64,000 nucleotides of DNA. It comes from Thermoplasmatales archaeon. Its GTDB lineage: Archaea; Thermoplasmatota; Thermoplasmata; Thermoplasmatales; Thermoplasmataceae. Location: assembly GCA_026127925.1 (NCBI GenBank), contig JAJSLM010000001.1, positions 124,001 through 188,000 on the forward strand, read 5' to 3'. The translations under genes and the position numbers were made by a program. This document shows positions 52,007-60,777 of the stretch, piece after piece. Each line of letters opens with the position of its first letter. Position 1 is the stretch's first letter. Below the pieces are notes generated by a model. That model searched no databases, was not told where the DNA came from, and saw nothing but the letters and a program-made list of their open reading frames with translations.

Positions 52007-53273
52007 CTTTATCACCCATAGAGATTGAATGTGAAATGAGAAATGAAGCTGCGCGTTGCGCAAATTCCTCGTCAACCGTACCATTTCTCTCATTAATTTT
52101 GTTAATAGCTGGGATATCACTCTTAACTCTAGACAGATAGTCCGAATAAGCGTAGTTAAAATTGTAATCTGATAGATCCACTTTCTCGCCAGTCTCAGAT
52201 GATATCATTCTTGCAACGCTTTCTCCTATTAACCTCCCGGTAGTAAATTTCCCCCCCTTAACGGTTAGTACATTACCTGCCTTTGAATTTTTAGCAATTT
52301 TAAAACTTCTGCTCACTTTCCGTGAATCTGTCTCGATATCCTCGTCTTCAGACAGCGGCCTTATGGAGTAATATATTCTCTTATATTTATGATTCTTAAT
52401 ATATGGAATAACCACTGCTGCGTCATCTGTCATCATTTTTATGTCCTCCTCCTCAACTGAGAAATTATTAGGATCGTCGACCATGACGGCTGTTGTTCCC
52501 ACTATAGAAACTGAGCCGTAGGGGAGAATTATATCGCCATCCGAAGGTTCCCTCATCCTGTTTATTACAGAGTTTACTAACCTTCCTTCATAAACCACCA
52601 TTGCCCCCGCAGACGCCACAATCTCCTCGCGTTCCAGTCCAGAGGACTCAAGGATTTCATTAGAAAATGGACCCGTGGCGTTTATGATATAATCGAATTT
52701 ATCTTCGTAAATTTTTCCGGATCTTTCATATTCAAGTGAATTTGCCTCTCCATCATTCACATTTATCCTTTTAACGTTGGAGTACGTTTTCACATTAAGC
52801 CCGTTAAGTACTGACTTTGCCGCAATAGCCACGGAGAGTTCATACGATCTCACTATTTTGTCTGGTACAGATATTGCTCTTTTAATATCTTTGATATTTT
52901 TCTCCTTGGCCATCACGACTTCGGGATCTACCTCTCTAGTTTCTATACCGGCATCCGTACATCCCTTCATTAATCGGTCTCCAAACTCGGCTTCCTTTTC
53001 ATTTGCAGCCACGAAGAAACCACCAGTGTCGTCTATAAAATTTTCTGCGATGTTGCTAAGCCTTTTGTTTTCAGAAATACACTCAATGGCTGATATTTTA
53101 TCATTCACCGCATATCTTGCTCCGCTGTGGAGCATACCATGAAATCTACCTGAAGTACCCGATGACAGGTCACCTTTTTCAAATAGCGTTACATCCATTC
53201 CACTTTGAGAAAGATAAAAAGCCGAGAAGAGGCCAGATATACCGCCACCAATTATTGCGAGTTTCAGCAGCAT
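51996..53273 (-). CDS. glpA: FAD-dependent glycerol-3-phosphate dehydrogenase
   Basis: The 425-aa flavoprotein oxidises sn-glycerol-3-phosphate to dihydroxyacetone phosphate and passes electrons to the respiratory chain. FAD-binding GGGISGLFSAFYLSQSG at the N-terminus, the GlpA-like SGTSGRFHGMLHSGARYAV, INATGPFSNEI and GGKFTTGRLIGE near the end are seen. The bfd-like [2Fe-2S] C-terminal domain of bacterial GlpA is absent. A TTTAAAATATTG box lies about 25 nt before ATG 53273. It overlaps the CoxG-like gene; glycerol kinase is 4.2 kb away on the other strand. Confidence 0.93.
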   Translation of the reverse strand: MLLKLAIIGGGISGLFSAFYLSQSGMDVTLFEKGDLSSGTSGRFHGMLHSGARYAVNDKISAIECISENKRLSNIAENFIDDTGGFFVAANEKEAEFGDRLMKGCTDAGIETREVDPEVVMAKEKNIKDIKRAISVPDKIVRSYELSVAIAAKSVLNGLNVKTYSNVKRINVNDGEANSLEYERSGKIYEDKFDYIINATGPFSNEILESSGLEREEIVASAGAMVVYEGRLVNSVINRMREPSDGDIILPYGSVSIVGTTAVMVDDPNNFSVEEEDIKMMTDDAAVVIPYIKNHKYKRIYYSIRPLSEDEDIETDSRKVSRSFKIAKNSKAGNVLTVKGGKFTTGRLIGESVARMISSETGEKVDLSDYNFNYAYSDYLSRVKSDIPAINKINERNGTVDEEFAQRAASFLISHSISMGDKVGI

Positions 53274-53532
53274 ATTAAACTTTATTCTTGATCAATATTT
53301 TAAACCTTCCAAGAAAAATCCCATTTGCAGACTACCATCCTATTTTTCCAAGGTATTTTGTAACTTCTACCAGTTCTAACAGAATCTATTAGCCCATACT
53401 CATACTTTCAAATAGACAACCTAGACAAGCCCAAAAAATCTGATGGTCTTCTAAATGTACAGATCAGAAAGAACAGAAACAGCACTTTCTACCTTTCCCT
53501 ATTAAAATCATTTATTCGGAAAATAACAGGCT

Positions 53533-54030
53533 GTGAGTGTATTAGACCCATTGTACCACGCAGAAGATGGAGCAAAGCTAAAAATTTATTGGAAACGACG
53601 ATACGTAGGGAACATACCTATGGGCAGTGGGGAATTTAAGCCTGATAAGCCCGATAAAAAGGGTGTGAGATAGAATAGGACCTTTGGACGTCATGATAAA
53701 GGCACCATCGATGAAGCAGGAACCTCCGATGCTTTAGCATGTAGAATATATCAGAGGCTTGTTCATTCTCAGCTGAAAAAGACCTGCATTAGATTCAATG
53801 CCAGCTAACTCAAAATGAACAAACCATTATTCAAGTAAAGAGATACGGTAACAGAGCTATTGGAATGATGTCAGGCTGTAGACATTTAAGTGACAAAGAT
53901 TCGAACAGGCGGAAAAAAAACATTGAATGTCGTGCAATCCCGTGTTTTCATTTGGGCTTTTGCTAAATTTCTTATGCGCCCAGTCCGCAATGCGCTAACA
54001 GTCAATACAGGCGAAAAAAGATTCAATTAG
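53533..54030 (+). pseudogene. decayed reading frame of unknown origin
   Basis: One plus-strand frame is interrupted by in-frame stops at 53671 and at several later codons, but between them it reads like protein (for example LDPLYHAEDGAKLKIYW, then RTFGRHDKGTIDEAGTSDAL and RVFIWAFAKFLMRPV). The frame stays in phase until TAG 54028. No family could be named; a mobile-element gene is possible. Its last 8 bases overlap the small membrane gene on the other strand. The adjacent 53274-53532 holds the glpA promoter and otherwise nothing recognisable. Confidence 0.45.
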
Positions 54031-54214
54031 TGCTTTTCCATCTTACAATTTTGTAGGCAGGGCCTATTACCATTCCCACACTACCTATGATAAATAATAC
54101 GATCCCAGTAGAGAATGATCCGAGAAAGAAAAGAATACTTCCTACGAGAAACATTATCCCTGAGATCAGGTCGTTATATAATATCGCTCTTTGAGATTTT
54201 CCACTTTTAGACAA
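54023..54214 (-). CDS. small membrane protein, 63 aa
   Basis: The protein has two close membrane helices (GIMFLVGSILFFLGS and GIVLFIIGSVGMVIG) and a short basic tail. No family is recognised. TTG 54214 is preferred to upstream starts because ATACATATATCG on the minus strand is centred about 26 nt ahead; this box covers the start codon of the divergent gene at 54239. Longer in-frame extensions would run across that gene. Confidence 0.55.
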   Translation of the reverse strand: MSKSGKSQRAILYNDLISGIMFLVGSILFFLGSFSTGIVLFIIGSVGMVIGPAYKIVRWKSTN

Positions 54215-54246
54215 ATATATACACCACAGAAACGATATATGTATAA
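54212..54246. promoter_or_regulatory. overlapping divergent promoters
   Basis: Only 24 bp separate two divergent start codons (TTG 54214 on minus, ATG 54239 on plus). The plus-strand TATA candidate ACAAATATATACA (54211-54223) covers the minus gene's start codon, and the minus-strand candidate ATACATATATCG (54235-54246) covers the plus gene's ATG. Confidence 0.5.
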
Positions 54247-54877
54247 GATATATAATCAAGAGATGCAGCTCAGAAAAACTATAAGTAAATTTGATCAAGA
54301 CAAGGACGTATTATTGAGGAGTTACATCGCCCAGGGAATAAAGTTGCTTTATATGGACAGAAAACATTTTTTTTCCGAGAGGAGCAGAGATTACGTGAAG
54401 ATAAAGGAAATTCTCGAACACATAACAAATGAGGTAAGGATTATGGTAGAATGGCACCCGAGAATGCTTGTTCCGTCCGATGAAGGCTTTCGTTACGAAA
54501 GGCTAGATCAGAGAATGGCAGATAAAATTATCAATTTCCTTAATTTTATTGTAGAATTGCCACCCCCTTCATATAAGATCATTTCCAAGTGGCGTAAGAC
54601 CACTGACATAGGTATGATGCGCATTCCAACTCTCACTTTCATTCTGTATTCGACCCTTGAATTCAAGATTCCTAGATACTACTCAGGTAAGATCGACGAT
54701 TATGCATGCATATCTGCTGCAATAATAGACATCCTCCGGGAATCTTCAGGCAGTGCTAAAGTCCTGGAAATCAGTGAAAATATAAGTAAAAATTTCAGTG
54801 GAAAGATAAACGAAGAATCGAAAAATGAATACAAGAAAAATATAATTGAGTGGAAAAGATTAGGACTACTTATATAG
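54239..54877 (+). CDS. hypothetical protein, 212 aa
   Basis: A mostly helical, basic soluble protein with no membrane segment. VEWHPRMLVPSDEGFRYERLDQRMADKIINFL in the middle and the C-terminal SENISKNFSGKINEESKNEYKKNII helix are the clearest features. No domain is recognised. ATG 54239 is chosen on the basis of the TATA-like box about 22 nt upstream; the frame is open further upstream. It converges on the MFS gene with a 9-nt gap. Confidence 0.65.
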   Translation: MYKIYNQEMQLRKTISKFDQDKDVLLRSYIAQGIKLLYMDRKHFFSERSRDYVKIKEILEHITNEVRIMVEWHPRMLVPSDEGFRYERLDQRMADKIINFLNFIVELPPPSYKIISKWRKTTDIGMMRIPTLTFILYSTLEFKIPRYYSGKIDDYACISAAIIDILRESSGSAKVLEISENISKNFSGKINEESKNEYKKNIIEWKRLGLLI

Positions 54878-54886
54878 CCCATTTTT

Positions 54887-56311
54887 TTATTTCTTTGCTG
54901 ATGGTAGCACCAGTTTTGGAAATCCATGTTCATGTTTATATGATGCCAAGGCAATTTCCTCTAGCGTAAGCCCCTTCGTCTCAGGTGTATAGAATATTGT
55001 AAAGAGGAAAGCACCCACCATAATGATCAGCAGTATCGTAAAGAATCCCGCGTGCCCAAGAACCGTTGGTTTTGAAAGGAATGGGAACAGAAATGCAGAG
55101 AGAAACGACACAATTCTGGTTATTCCTGTGGCGCTACCCATAGAGGATGAACGAAGTTTTGTGGGCAAGAGTTCTATTGCGTATAAGCCCATCGTGTTAC
55201 CCGGGCCCAAGTTTCCAATTCCGTAATCAATGATAAAGGCCAGTATTCCTATTGAGAGGAACAATACACCGGTACCACTAGAAGCAAAGAAGAACATAAG
55301 CATCGCTACGGCCATGCCGCCGAACCCAATGATCTGCAACGGTCTCCTGCCTACCCTATCATTGAGCATAACCGCCCCAAATGCACCTAGGAATCCAATA
55401 GGCATGTAAAATATGAACGAAAAAAGCAGTGATGTTGATCCAGAAACTCCGAGGCCCTTTAGAATAAGGGGCGAATAGAGTCCAATCCCATAGCCTGCAA
55501 TGTCATACATTATCCACTGAATCCATACTATTGCAGTACGCTTTCCGTATTCTCCTTTGAAAAGTGAAGCCAACGACCCAGAGGCTATGTTAACTTCCCT
55601 CTGTCTTTCATCAAGAAGCGCCTTCAGATCGGTTGGTGTAATGCCTATCTTCTCTGCAACCTTGTTTACGCTTGATCCAGGGATCAAACCCTCTTCAACA
55701 ACCTTCCATCTGGTTGATTCGGGCATTCTTGTCCTCAAGATGACAACTATTACCGCGGGAATGGCTCCAAGTCCAAGAGTGTATCTCCAACCGGTCAAAG
55801 GATCATGAAGGTAGAGTATCCATCCTATCAGAAATGCCGCCGCCGCTCCTATGCTCCAGAACGTCCATACCCAACCGTATCCCGCCCCTCTCTTCTTGTT
55901 AGGATACATTTCTGTCGAATATACTGGGCTGAGAGCATAATCTGCACCGACCCCCCATCCGACAAAGAACCTGAAGATTATCATCTCGTATATGTTCGTC
56001 GAAAATGCAGTCAGTAAGGCAAATACGGCAAAGAATACCAGATCGAAAATATACAGATATCTTCGTCCTATCCTATCTGCATAATGCCCAAAGAGTACCG
56101 CACCCACAAAAGCCCCGAGAAGAGCGGATCCAGTTACAAAAGACTCAGTTAAAGAGTCATACGGAAATATTTTATAAGTAACTAAGACCAACGTAAATAC
56201 CGAAATAACGCTCAAATCATATCCATCTAAAAAATAACCCATGGCAGAAAGCGTTGTAATTACAGAACGTCTCGGAACATGTACATCACCAGTGCCTCGT
56301 ACATTCTCCAT
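54887..56311 (-). CDS. MFS transporter, sugar-porter-like
   Basis: The 474-aa protein has 12 helices in two halves. Typical signatures are GHYADRIGRRYLYIFDL and LNDRVGRRPLQIIGF (loops 2-3 and 8-9), PESTRWKVVEEG after helix 6, and PETKGLTLEEI at the end. A sugar, polyol or organic acid is the probable substrate; glycerol kinase close by on the other side of the IS makes a carbon source plausible. The IS element now ends 5 bases before its ATG, so its original promoter is displaced by about 0.9 kb (see the TATA box at 57245). Confidence 0.92.
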   Translation of the reverse strand: MENVRGTGDVHVPRRSVITTLSAMGYFLDGYDLSVISVFTLVLVTYKIFPYDSLTESFVTGSALLGAFVGAVLFGHYADRIGRRYLYIFDLVFFAVFALLTAFSTNIYEMIIFRFFVGWGVGADYALSPVYSTEMYPNKKRGAGYGWVWTFWSIGAAAAFLIGWILYLHDPLTGWRYTLGLGAIPAVIVVILRTRMPESTRWKVVEEGLIPGSSVNKVAEKIGITPTDLKALLDERQREVNIASGSLASLFKGEYGKRTAIVWIQWIMYDIAGYGIGLYSPLILKGLGVSGSTSLLFSFIFYMPIGFLGAFGAVMLNDRVGRRPLQIIGFGGMAVAMLMFFFASSGTGVLFLSIGILAFIIDYGIGNLGPGNTMGLYAIELLPTKLRSSSMGSATGITRIVSFLSAFLFPFLSKPTVLGHAGFFTILLIIMVGAFLFTIFYTPETKGLTLEEIALASYKHEHGFPKLVLPSAKK

Positions 56312-56316
56312 TAAAG

Positions 56317-57222
56317 ATTCTAACTCCGTACGATCTTAGGGTATAACTTCAATCCAAATGCATCTGCAATCTTCTGTGATCTATCAGGGATCTCTGCCAC
56401 AGATCTTCTTGCCCCATCCGCTATGACATATATCTTTGAAAGTTCGAACAGTGCATCCTTCACAGATATTTTCTGTGAGAGCTTCTTCTCCTTCAGCGTC
56501 TCAAGGATGCTGAAGTAGATATACAGCGATACGAAAGATATGAAGAAATATCCCCTGATGCCGTCAGTTGTGTGCAGATACGATTTGTCGTTCTCCAGCT
56601 CGTTCTTCATGGAATCGAATGCGACCTCCACCTCTTCCCGTGACTTGTAGAGTTCGTATATCTCTTTCGGGTCTGATCTCAGGTTGCTCAGTATTGCGAA
56701 TTTTCCAAGCTTGTTTCTCTCAATTATAAGATCTTTCTGTTTCATCTCTCCGCTCTCGATCTTTCTTATCATATTGGTCTCCTCCTCTGCCCTGATCATG
56801 GACATGGCCAATATCTCTGACCAGTGATCTGGAAACCTGTGTTTCAGCTCCGGGATCAGATCTGAAGCAGCTGATAGCAGGAGCTCGGAATTCCCGAATT
56901 CGTATATGGTCCTGCGATTGCGCTCGACAAGGCCATACTCAGTGATCCTTCCTATGTATTCCGATACCTTGACCCTCTTCTTTCTCTCCTTATCCCATCT
57001 CGTTGTGTCCCTATAGAGATAATAGGAATTCCCCTTAGGTTTCACCTCCACAGGAATGCCTCTCTCCTCTCCGATCTTCTTTGCAGCTTTGAGTATCTCT
57101 GGATTCATATATACAGTAATAGGGTATACACATTAATAAACTATTCTATCATCAGAACAAGCAAAATACAGCTACCAATGCAACGATGAATCTTATACCC
57201 TAAGAAACTGAGGAGTTAGAAT
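56317..57222. mobile_element. internally deleted IS4-type element with 30-bp terminal repeats
   Basis: The ends are 30-bp inverted repeats (56317-56346 and 57193-57222) that agree at 25 of 30 positions, including ATTCTAACTCC and CTTAGGGTATAA blocks. The same bases flank both ends: ATTAAAG at 56310-56316 and at 57221-57227, of which TAAAG lies fully outside the repeats, so it is a target duplication of 5-7 bp. The 906-bp element carries one transposase-derived frame whose stop lies within the left repeat. It is inserted just before the start codon of the MFS gene. Confidence 0.88.
56320..57108 (-). pseudogene. internally deleted IS4-family transposase
   Basis: The 262-aa frame joins the N-terminal part of a transposase (residues 1 to about 107) to the C-terminal part. 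The IS4-family signature Y-x2-R-x3-E-x6-K is intact (Tyr154, Arg157, Glu161, Lys168, in YELYKSREEVEVAFDSMK), with GKFAILSNL before it. The region that should hold the first two catalytic aspartates is missing between about residues 107 and 115, so relatives would be longer by some hundreds of residues and this copy cannot be active by itself. The deletion is in frame. Confidence 0.82.
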
Positions 57223-57244
57223 TAAAGAATTAAGCATTGGCGTC

Positions 57245-57253
57245 TATTTAAAT
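57245..57253 (-). promoter_or_regulatory. displaced TATA box of the MFS gene
   Basis: ATTTAAATA on the minus strand lies just outside the right end of the IS. If the IS and one target copy are removed, it lands about 27 nt before the MFS start codon, exactly the spacing seen at other leaderless genes in the window. In the present arrangement it is about 0.93 kb away. Confidence 0.6.
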
Positions 57254-57437
57254 TTTTCTGGCGATAAATTTTATTGAATCGATGTACAGTGCAATTTTTA
57301 TGGGAACACGGACTAATTCCTTTGTCAGATCTGATACCCTCTTGAAATATTGGGGCTGGATTCTTATTTTCATCTCTTTATTATACGATATTTTGCAATA
57401 GACAAATGCTTAAGTATTTCAATCATGATTGTTTCTC

Positions 57438-58931
57438 GTGAGAAAAGACAAGTACATTCTATCTCTGGATGAAGGTACAACAAATGCTAGGGCCATAGTT
57501 TGGAACTTTGCCGGTAAACCATGCGGGATAGGTCATGATTCTTTCCCTCAGTATTTTCCGTATCCCGGCTGGGTAGAGCACAATCCTGAGGAGATATGGC
57601 TTGCTCAGAAGAATGCTATGAATGATGCCATCGTTTCTGCAAATATTGACTACGACAGCATAAGTGCCATAGGTATTACAAATCAGAGAGAAACTACTGT
57701 TCTGTGGAATAAAAATACGGGAAAACCGATACATAACGCCATTGTGTGGCAGGATCGCCGAACCTCACCTCTTCTTGATGAATTGAAGGATGACTATAAT
57801 GTAATTAGGGGAAGAACAGGTTTGATACCTGATCCATATTTCAGTGCATTCAAGATAAAGTGGCTCTTAAGTGAGGTCCCAAAAGCAAGTGAACTGGCAA
57901 AAAGGAACGATCTAAATTTTGGAACAATAGATTCCTGGTTGCTCTGGAAACTGTCCGGAGGTAAATTGCATTTGACGGATTATACGAACGCCTCAAGAAC
58001 GATGCTATTCAACATAAATACACTTGAGTGGGACGATGAATTATTAGATATATTCAAAATACCTAAAAACATCCTTCCTGAGGTCATGCCTTCAAGTTTC
58101 ATATACGGGTACAGTGATAAATCAGTAACTAAAGTAGAAATACCGATATCGAGCATGATTGGCGACCAGCAATCCGCGTTGGTTGGTCAACTTGCACTTT
58201 CCCCAGGAGAATCCAAAAACACATATGGAACTGGATCTTTTGTTGTTGTCAATACCGGAGATAAACCCCGAAAGACCAGCAATTTAGTGACCACAATAGC
58301 ATACAGTTTCCAGAGAAATAGGGTATCCTACGCGATTGAAGGGAGCATATTCGTGACTGGTGCTGCTATACAGTGGCTTAAGGACGGGTTGAAATTATTT
58401 GAAAACTCCGACGAAGTGGAATCTATGGCAAAGAGCGTCAATGGGAATAACGGAGTTTATTTTGTTCCCGCGTTAACGGGTCTAGGAGCCCCTTACTGGG
58501 ATCCATATGCACGAGGTCTCATAATAGGTCTTACAAGGGACACAACGCAGGCAGTTCTTGCCAGAAGTGCTCTTGAATCCATAGCTTATCAAACAAACGA
58601 TGTACTTAGAGCAATCAAAGAGGATGTAAATTTGGACCTAAAGGAATTAAACGTTGATGGGAATGCTGCAACAAATGATTTCCTAATGCAGTTTCAAGCA
58701 GATATATCAAACATAAGCGTTAAGCGGCCAAAGATCCTGGAGACAACATCGCGAGGTGCAGGATTTATGGCTGGTATAGCTACGGATTTCTGGAAGATTT
58801 CTGATCTCGCCAGTTTGTGTGTGACCGATAAAGTATTTTACCCGAATATGAACGAGGAATATCGATCAAGATTATACAATAAATGGCGGGAAGCGGTTGA
58901 AAGATCCAGGAACTGGGCGAAGGATCTGTGA
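57438..58931 (+). CDS. glpK: glycerol kinase
   Basis: The 497-aa FGGY kinase phosphorylates glycerol to sn-glycerol-3-phosphate. N-terminal YILSLDEGTTNARAIVWN, GITNQRETTVLWNKNTGKPIHNAIVWQDRR, SMIGDQQSALVGQLAL, NTYGTGSFVVVNTG and the C-terminal ETTSRGAGFMAG region are all typical. GTG 57438 is taken as start, with ATGCTTAAGTATTT centred about 27 nt upstream; TTG 57429 is an in-frame alternative. With GlpA it forms the route from glycerol to dihydroxyacetone phosphate. Confidence 0.95.
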   Translation: MRKDKYILSLDEGTTNARAIVWNFAGKPCGIGHDSFPQYFPYPGWVEHNPEEIWLAQKNAMNDAIVSANIDYDSISAIGITNQRETTVLWNKNTGKPIHNAIVWQDRRTSPLLDELKDDYNVIRGRTGLIPDPYFSAFKIKWLLSEVPKASELAKRNDLNFGTIDSWLLWKLSGGKLHLTDYTNASRTMLFNINTLEWDDELLDIFKIPKNILPEVMPSSFIYGYSDKSVTKVEIPISSMIGDQQSALVGQLALSPGESKNTYGTGSFVVVNTGDKPRKTSNLVTTIAYSFQRNRVSYAIEGSIFVTGAAIQWLKDGLKLFENSDEVESMAKSVNGNNGVYFVPALTGLGAPYWDPYARGLIIGLTRDTTQAVLARSALESIAYQTNDVLRAIKEDVNLDLKELNVDGNAATNDFLMQFQADISNISVKRPKILETTSRGAGFMAGIATDFWKISDLASLCVTDKVFYPNMNEEYRSRLYNKWREAVERSRNWAKDL

Positions 58932-58956
58932 GTTATATCCAGTCATCCGTACTATT

Positions 58957-59172
58957 ATGTTTTCTGACAAAAATTTAGAATCAAAGTTTATCGTTAATAA
59001 GGTCAGATATATACTCAAGAAAATTGCTTCACATCACGTCTTCCGAACTTTATTTAGTCATAACGAATCAATTGATGTGGTTCAGATAGGGTATAATACA
59101 CAGGAAAAAATATTCATAGTGGGCGGGGTTTTTAACATAAATTCTAAAACAAATATCGTTACAAACTCGTGA
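58957..59172 (+). CDS. hypothetical protein, 71 aa
   Basis: A short basic protein follows glpK by 25 nt. The C-terminal half has an alternating hydrophobic pattern (VVQIGYNTQEKIFIVGGVFNI). ATG 58957 is used; an earlier in-frame start would overlap glpK. No family is recognised, and the frame could be fortuitous. Confidence 0.3.
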   Translation: MFSDKNLESKFIVNKVRYILKKIASHHVFRTLFSHNESIDVVQIGYNTQEKIFIVGGVFNINSKTNIVTNS

Positions 59173-59241
59173 AAAGAAATTAAGTACAATTTTGTTGGAA
59201 TTCGCAGGAAAAGATATTAAAAAATATCTTGAAACTTCTAC

Positions 59242-60777
59242 TTACTCAGATAATCTTTTTGATGGACCCATTGGACTTAGATCAAGCTGTATTGTTTTCA
59301 CCTTAGTCATCTCGTCCAAACTATATCCAATACCTTCCCTACCCAAGCCAGAATCCTTGTTTCCACCAAATGGAAAATATCCAGTCCCGTGAGACGGAGA
59401 ATCGTTTATCGTTACTGAGCCGTCTTCTAGTGCTTTAGCCGCGTGCCATGCGGTATATAAGCTATTTGTAAATACGCATGAATCGAGGCCATAACTCGAA
59501 TTGTTTACAATCTCAATGGCGTTATCAATGTTATTGGCATTGATTATCACAACTACAGGGCCAAATGTTTCTTCCCACGCTATTCTAGAATCTAGAGGAA
59601 CATCATCAAGCAAAGTAGGCTCGAAATAGTTTCCTTTGTGTTTACCTCCCTTCAGCAACCTAGCACCATTTCGTACGGCATCATCCACAAGGGCCTGTAC
59701 CTTCTCTGCAGCTCTTATATTTATCAATGGACCAACTTTGATCCCGTCATCAAGTGGACTACCAAGTTTGTAGCTGTCAAATATTTTCAAAATTTCGTCA
59801 AGAAGTTTATCATGAATTTCTTTAACTACAATAACTCTGCTTATCGCATCACACCTCTGGCCTGAGTACCTAAGTGACCCTCCAAGAATCCTTTCCGCTG
59901 CTAGTTTAAGATCAGCATCCTGCGCCACCACGGCAGCTCCTTTTCCTCCCAATTCGAGATGTAACTTTTTCATGCTGGCTAGCTCTGCCACATGCTTGCC
60001 CGTTGCCGTACTTCCAGTCAATGTGATCATCTGTACCTTGCTGTTTTTAGCAATGTAATCACCAATCTCCCCTCCCATCCCGGTTATTATATTCAACGTA
60101 CCCGACGGTACCCCCGCTTCCTGTAAAATTTTAACAAAGAGTAGGGAAACGATTGGATCGTCACTCGCTGGTTTTGCAACAACAGAATTACCAGAAATAA
60201 GAGCCGGGACTATCTTTGAAGCCATAGAAAAGAGAGGATAATTGAAAGAAGAAATACCTGCAATAACACCCAGAGGCTCTCTTATAACAACGGCCACTTT
60301 GTTCACCTTATCCTCTGCCCAGTCACCAGGAATATACTCCCCATACATCTTTCCTGCGTCCTCCATCGTCAATTTTATTCTCAGAAGAGCGGTATTGAAT
60401 TCGCCCTCAGCGAGATCTTTCGTCTTGCCAGATTCAAGGATCATCACATTAACAAAGTCATCTTTATAACTCTCCATTAGGTGCCTTGCCTTATTTAGGA
60501 CTCTAATCCTTTCTATGGCAGCTATTTCCCTGATCTTTTTTCTTGATTCATAAGCTGAATCGATTGCTGTTTCCACATCCTCTCTGGTTGATTTCTGTAC
60601 ACGTGCAATTAAATCACCGTTAATGGGTGAATTAACACTCATGTATTCTCCGGAATTTGACTCCACCCATTTCCCGTTGATAAAATTCTTGAATACTCTT
60701 ATAGGATCCTGTTCTTTATATATATTATTGAATATGTCACTAAGATTTTCGTAATGCTCAAAATAAGCGGTTTTCAT
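59242..60777 (-). CDS. gapN: GAPN-like aldehyde dehydrogenase
   Basis: The 511-aa NAD(P)-dependent aldehyde dehydrogenase has catalytic Cys309 in RYSGQRCDAISRV, general-base Glu275 in LHLELGG and oxyanion Asn179 in ISSFNYP. The RCDA form and overall layout resemble archaeal non-phosphorylating glyceraldehyde-3-phosphate dehydrogenases, which oxidise GAP directly to 3-phosphoglycerate; oxidation of glyceraldehyde in the non-phosphorylating Entner-Doudoroff route is the alternative. Its place next to the glycerol genes agrees with triose use. GTTAAATATGG (minus strand) lies about 32 nt before ATG 60777. Confidence 0.85.
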   Translation of the reverse strand: MKTAYFEHYENLSDIFNNIYKEQDPIRVFKNFINGKWVESNSGEYMSVNSPINGDLIARVQKSTREDVETAIDSAYESRKKIREIAAIERIRVLNKARHLMESYKDDFVNVMILESGKTKDLAEGEFNTALLRIKLTMEDAGKMYGEYIPGDWAEDKVNKVAVVIREPLGVIAGISSFNYPLFSMASKIVPALISGNSVVAKPASDDPIVSLLFVKILQEAGVPSGTLNIITGMGGEIGDYIAKNSKVQMITLTGSTATGKHVAELASMKKLHLELGGKGAAVVAQDADLKLAAERILGGSLRYSGQRCDAISRVIVVKEIHDKLLDEILKIFDSYKLGSPLDDGIKVGPLINIRAAEKVQALVDDAVRNGARLLKGGKHKGNYFEPTLLDDVPLDSRIAWEETFGPVVVIINANNIDNAIEIVNNSSYGLDSCVFTNSLYTAWHAAKALEDGSVTINDSPSHGTGYFPFGGNKDSGLGREGIGYSLDEMTKVKTIQLDLSPMGPSKRLSE

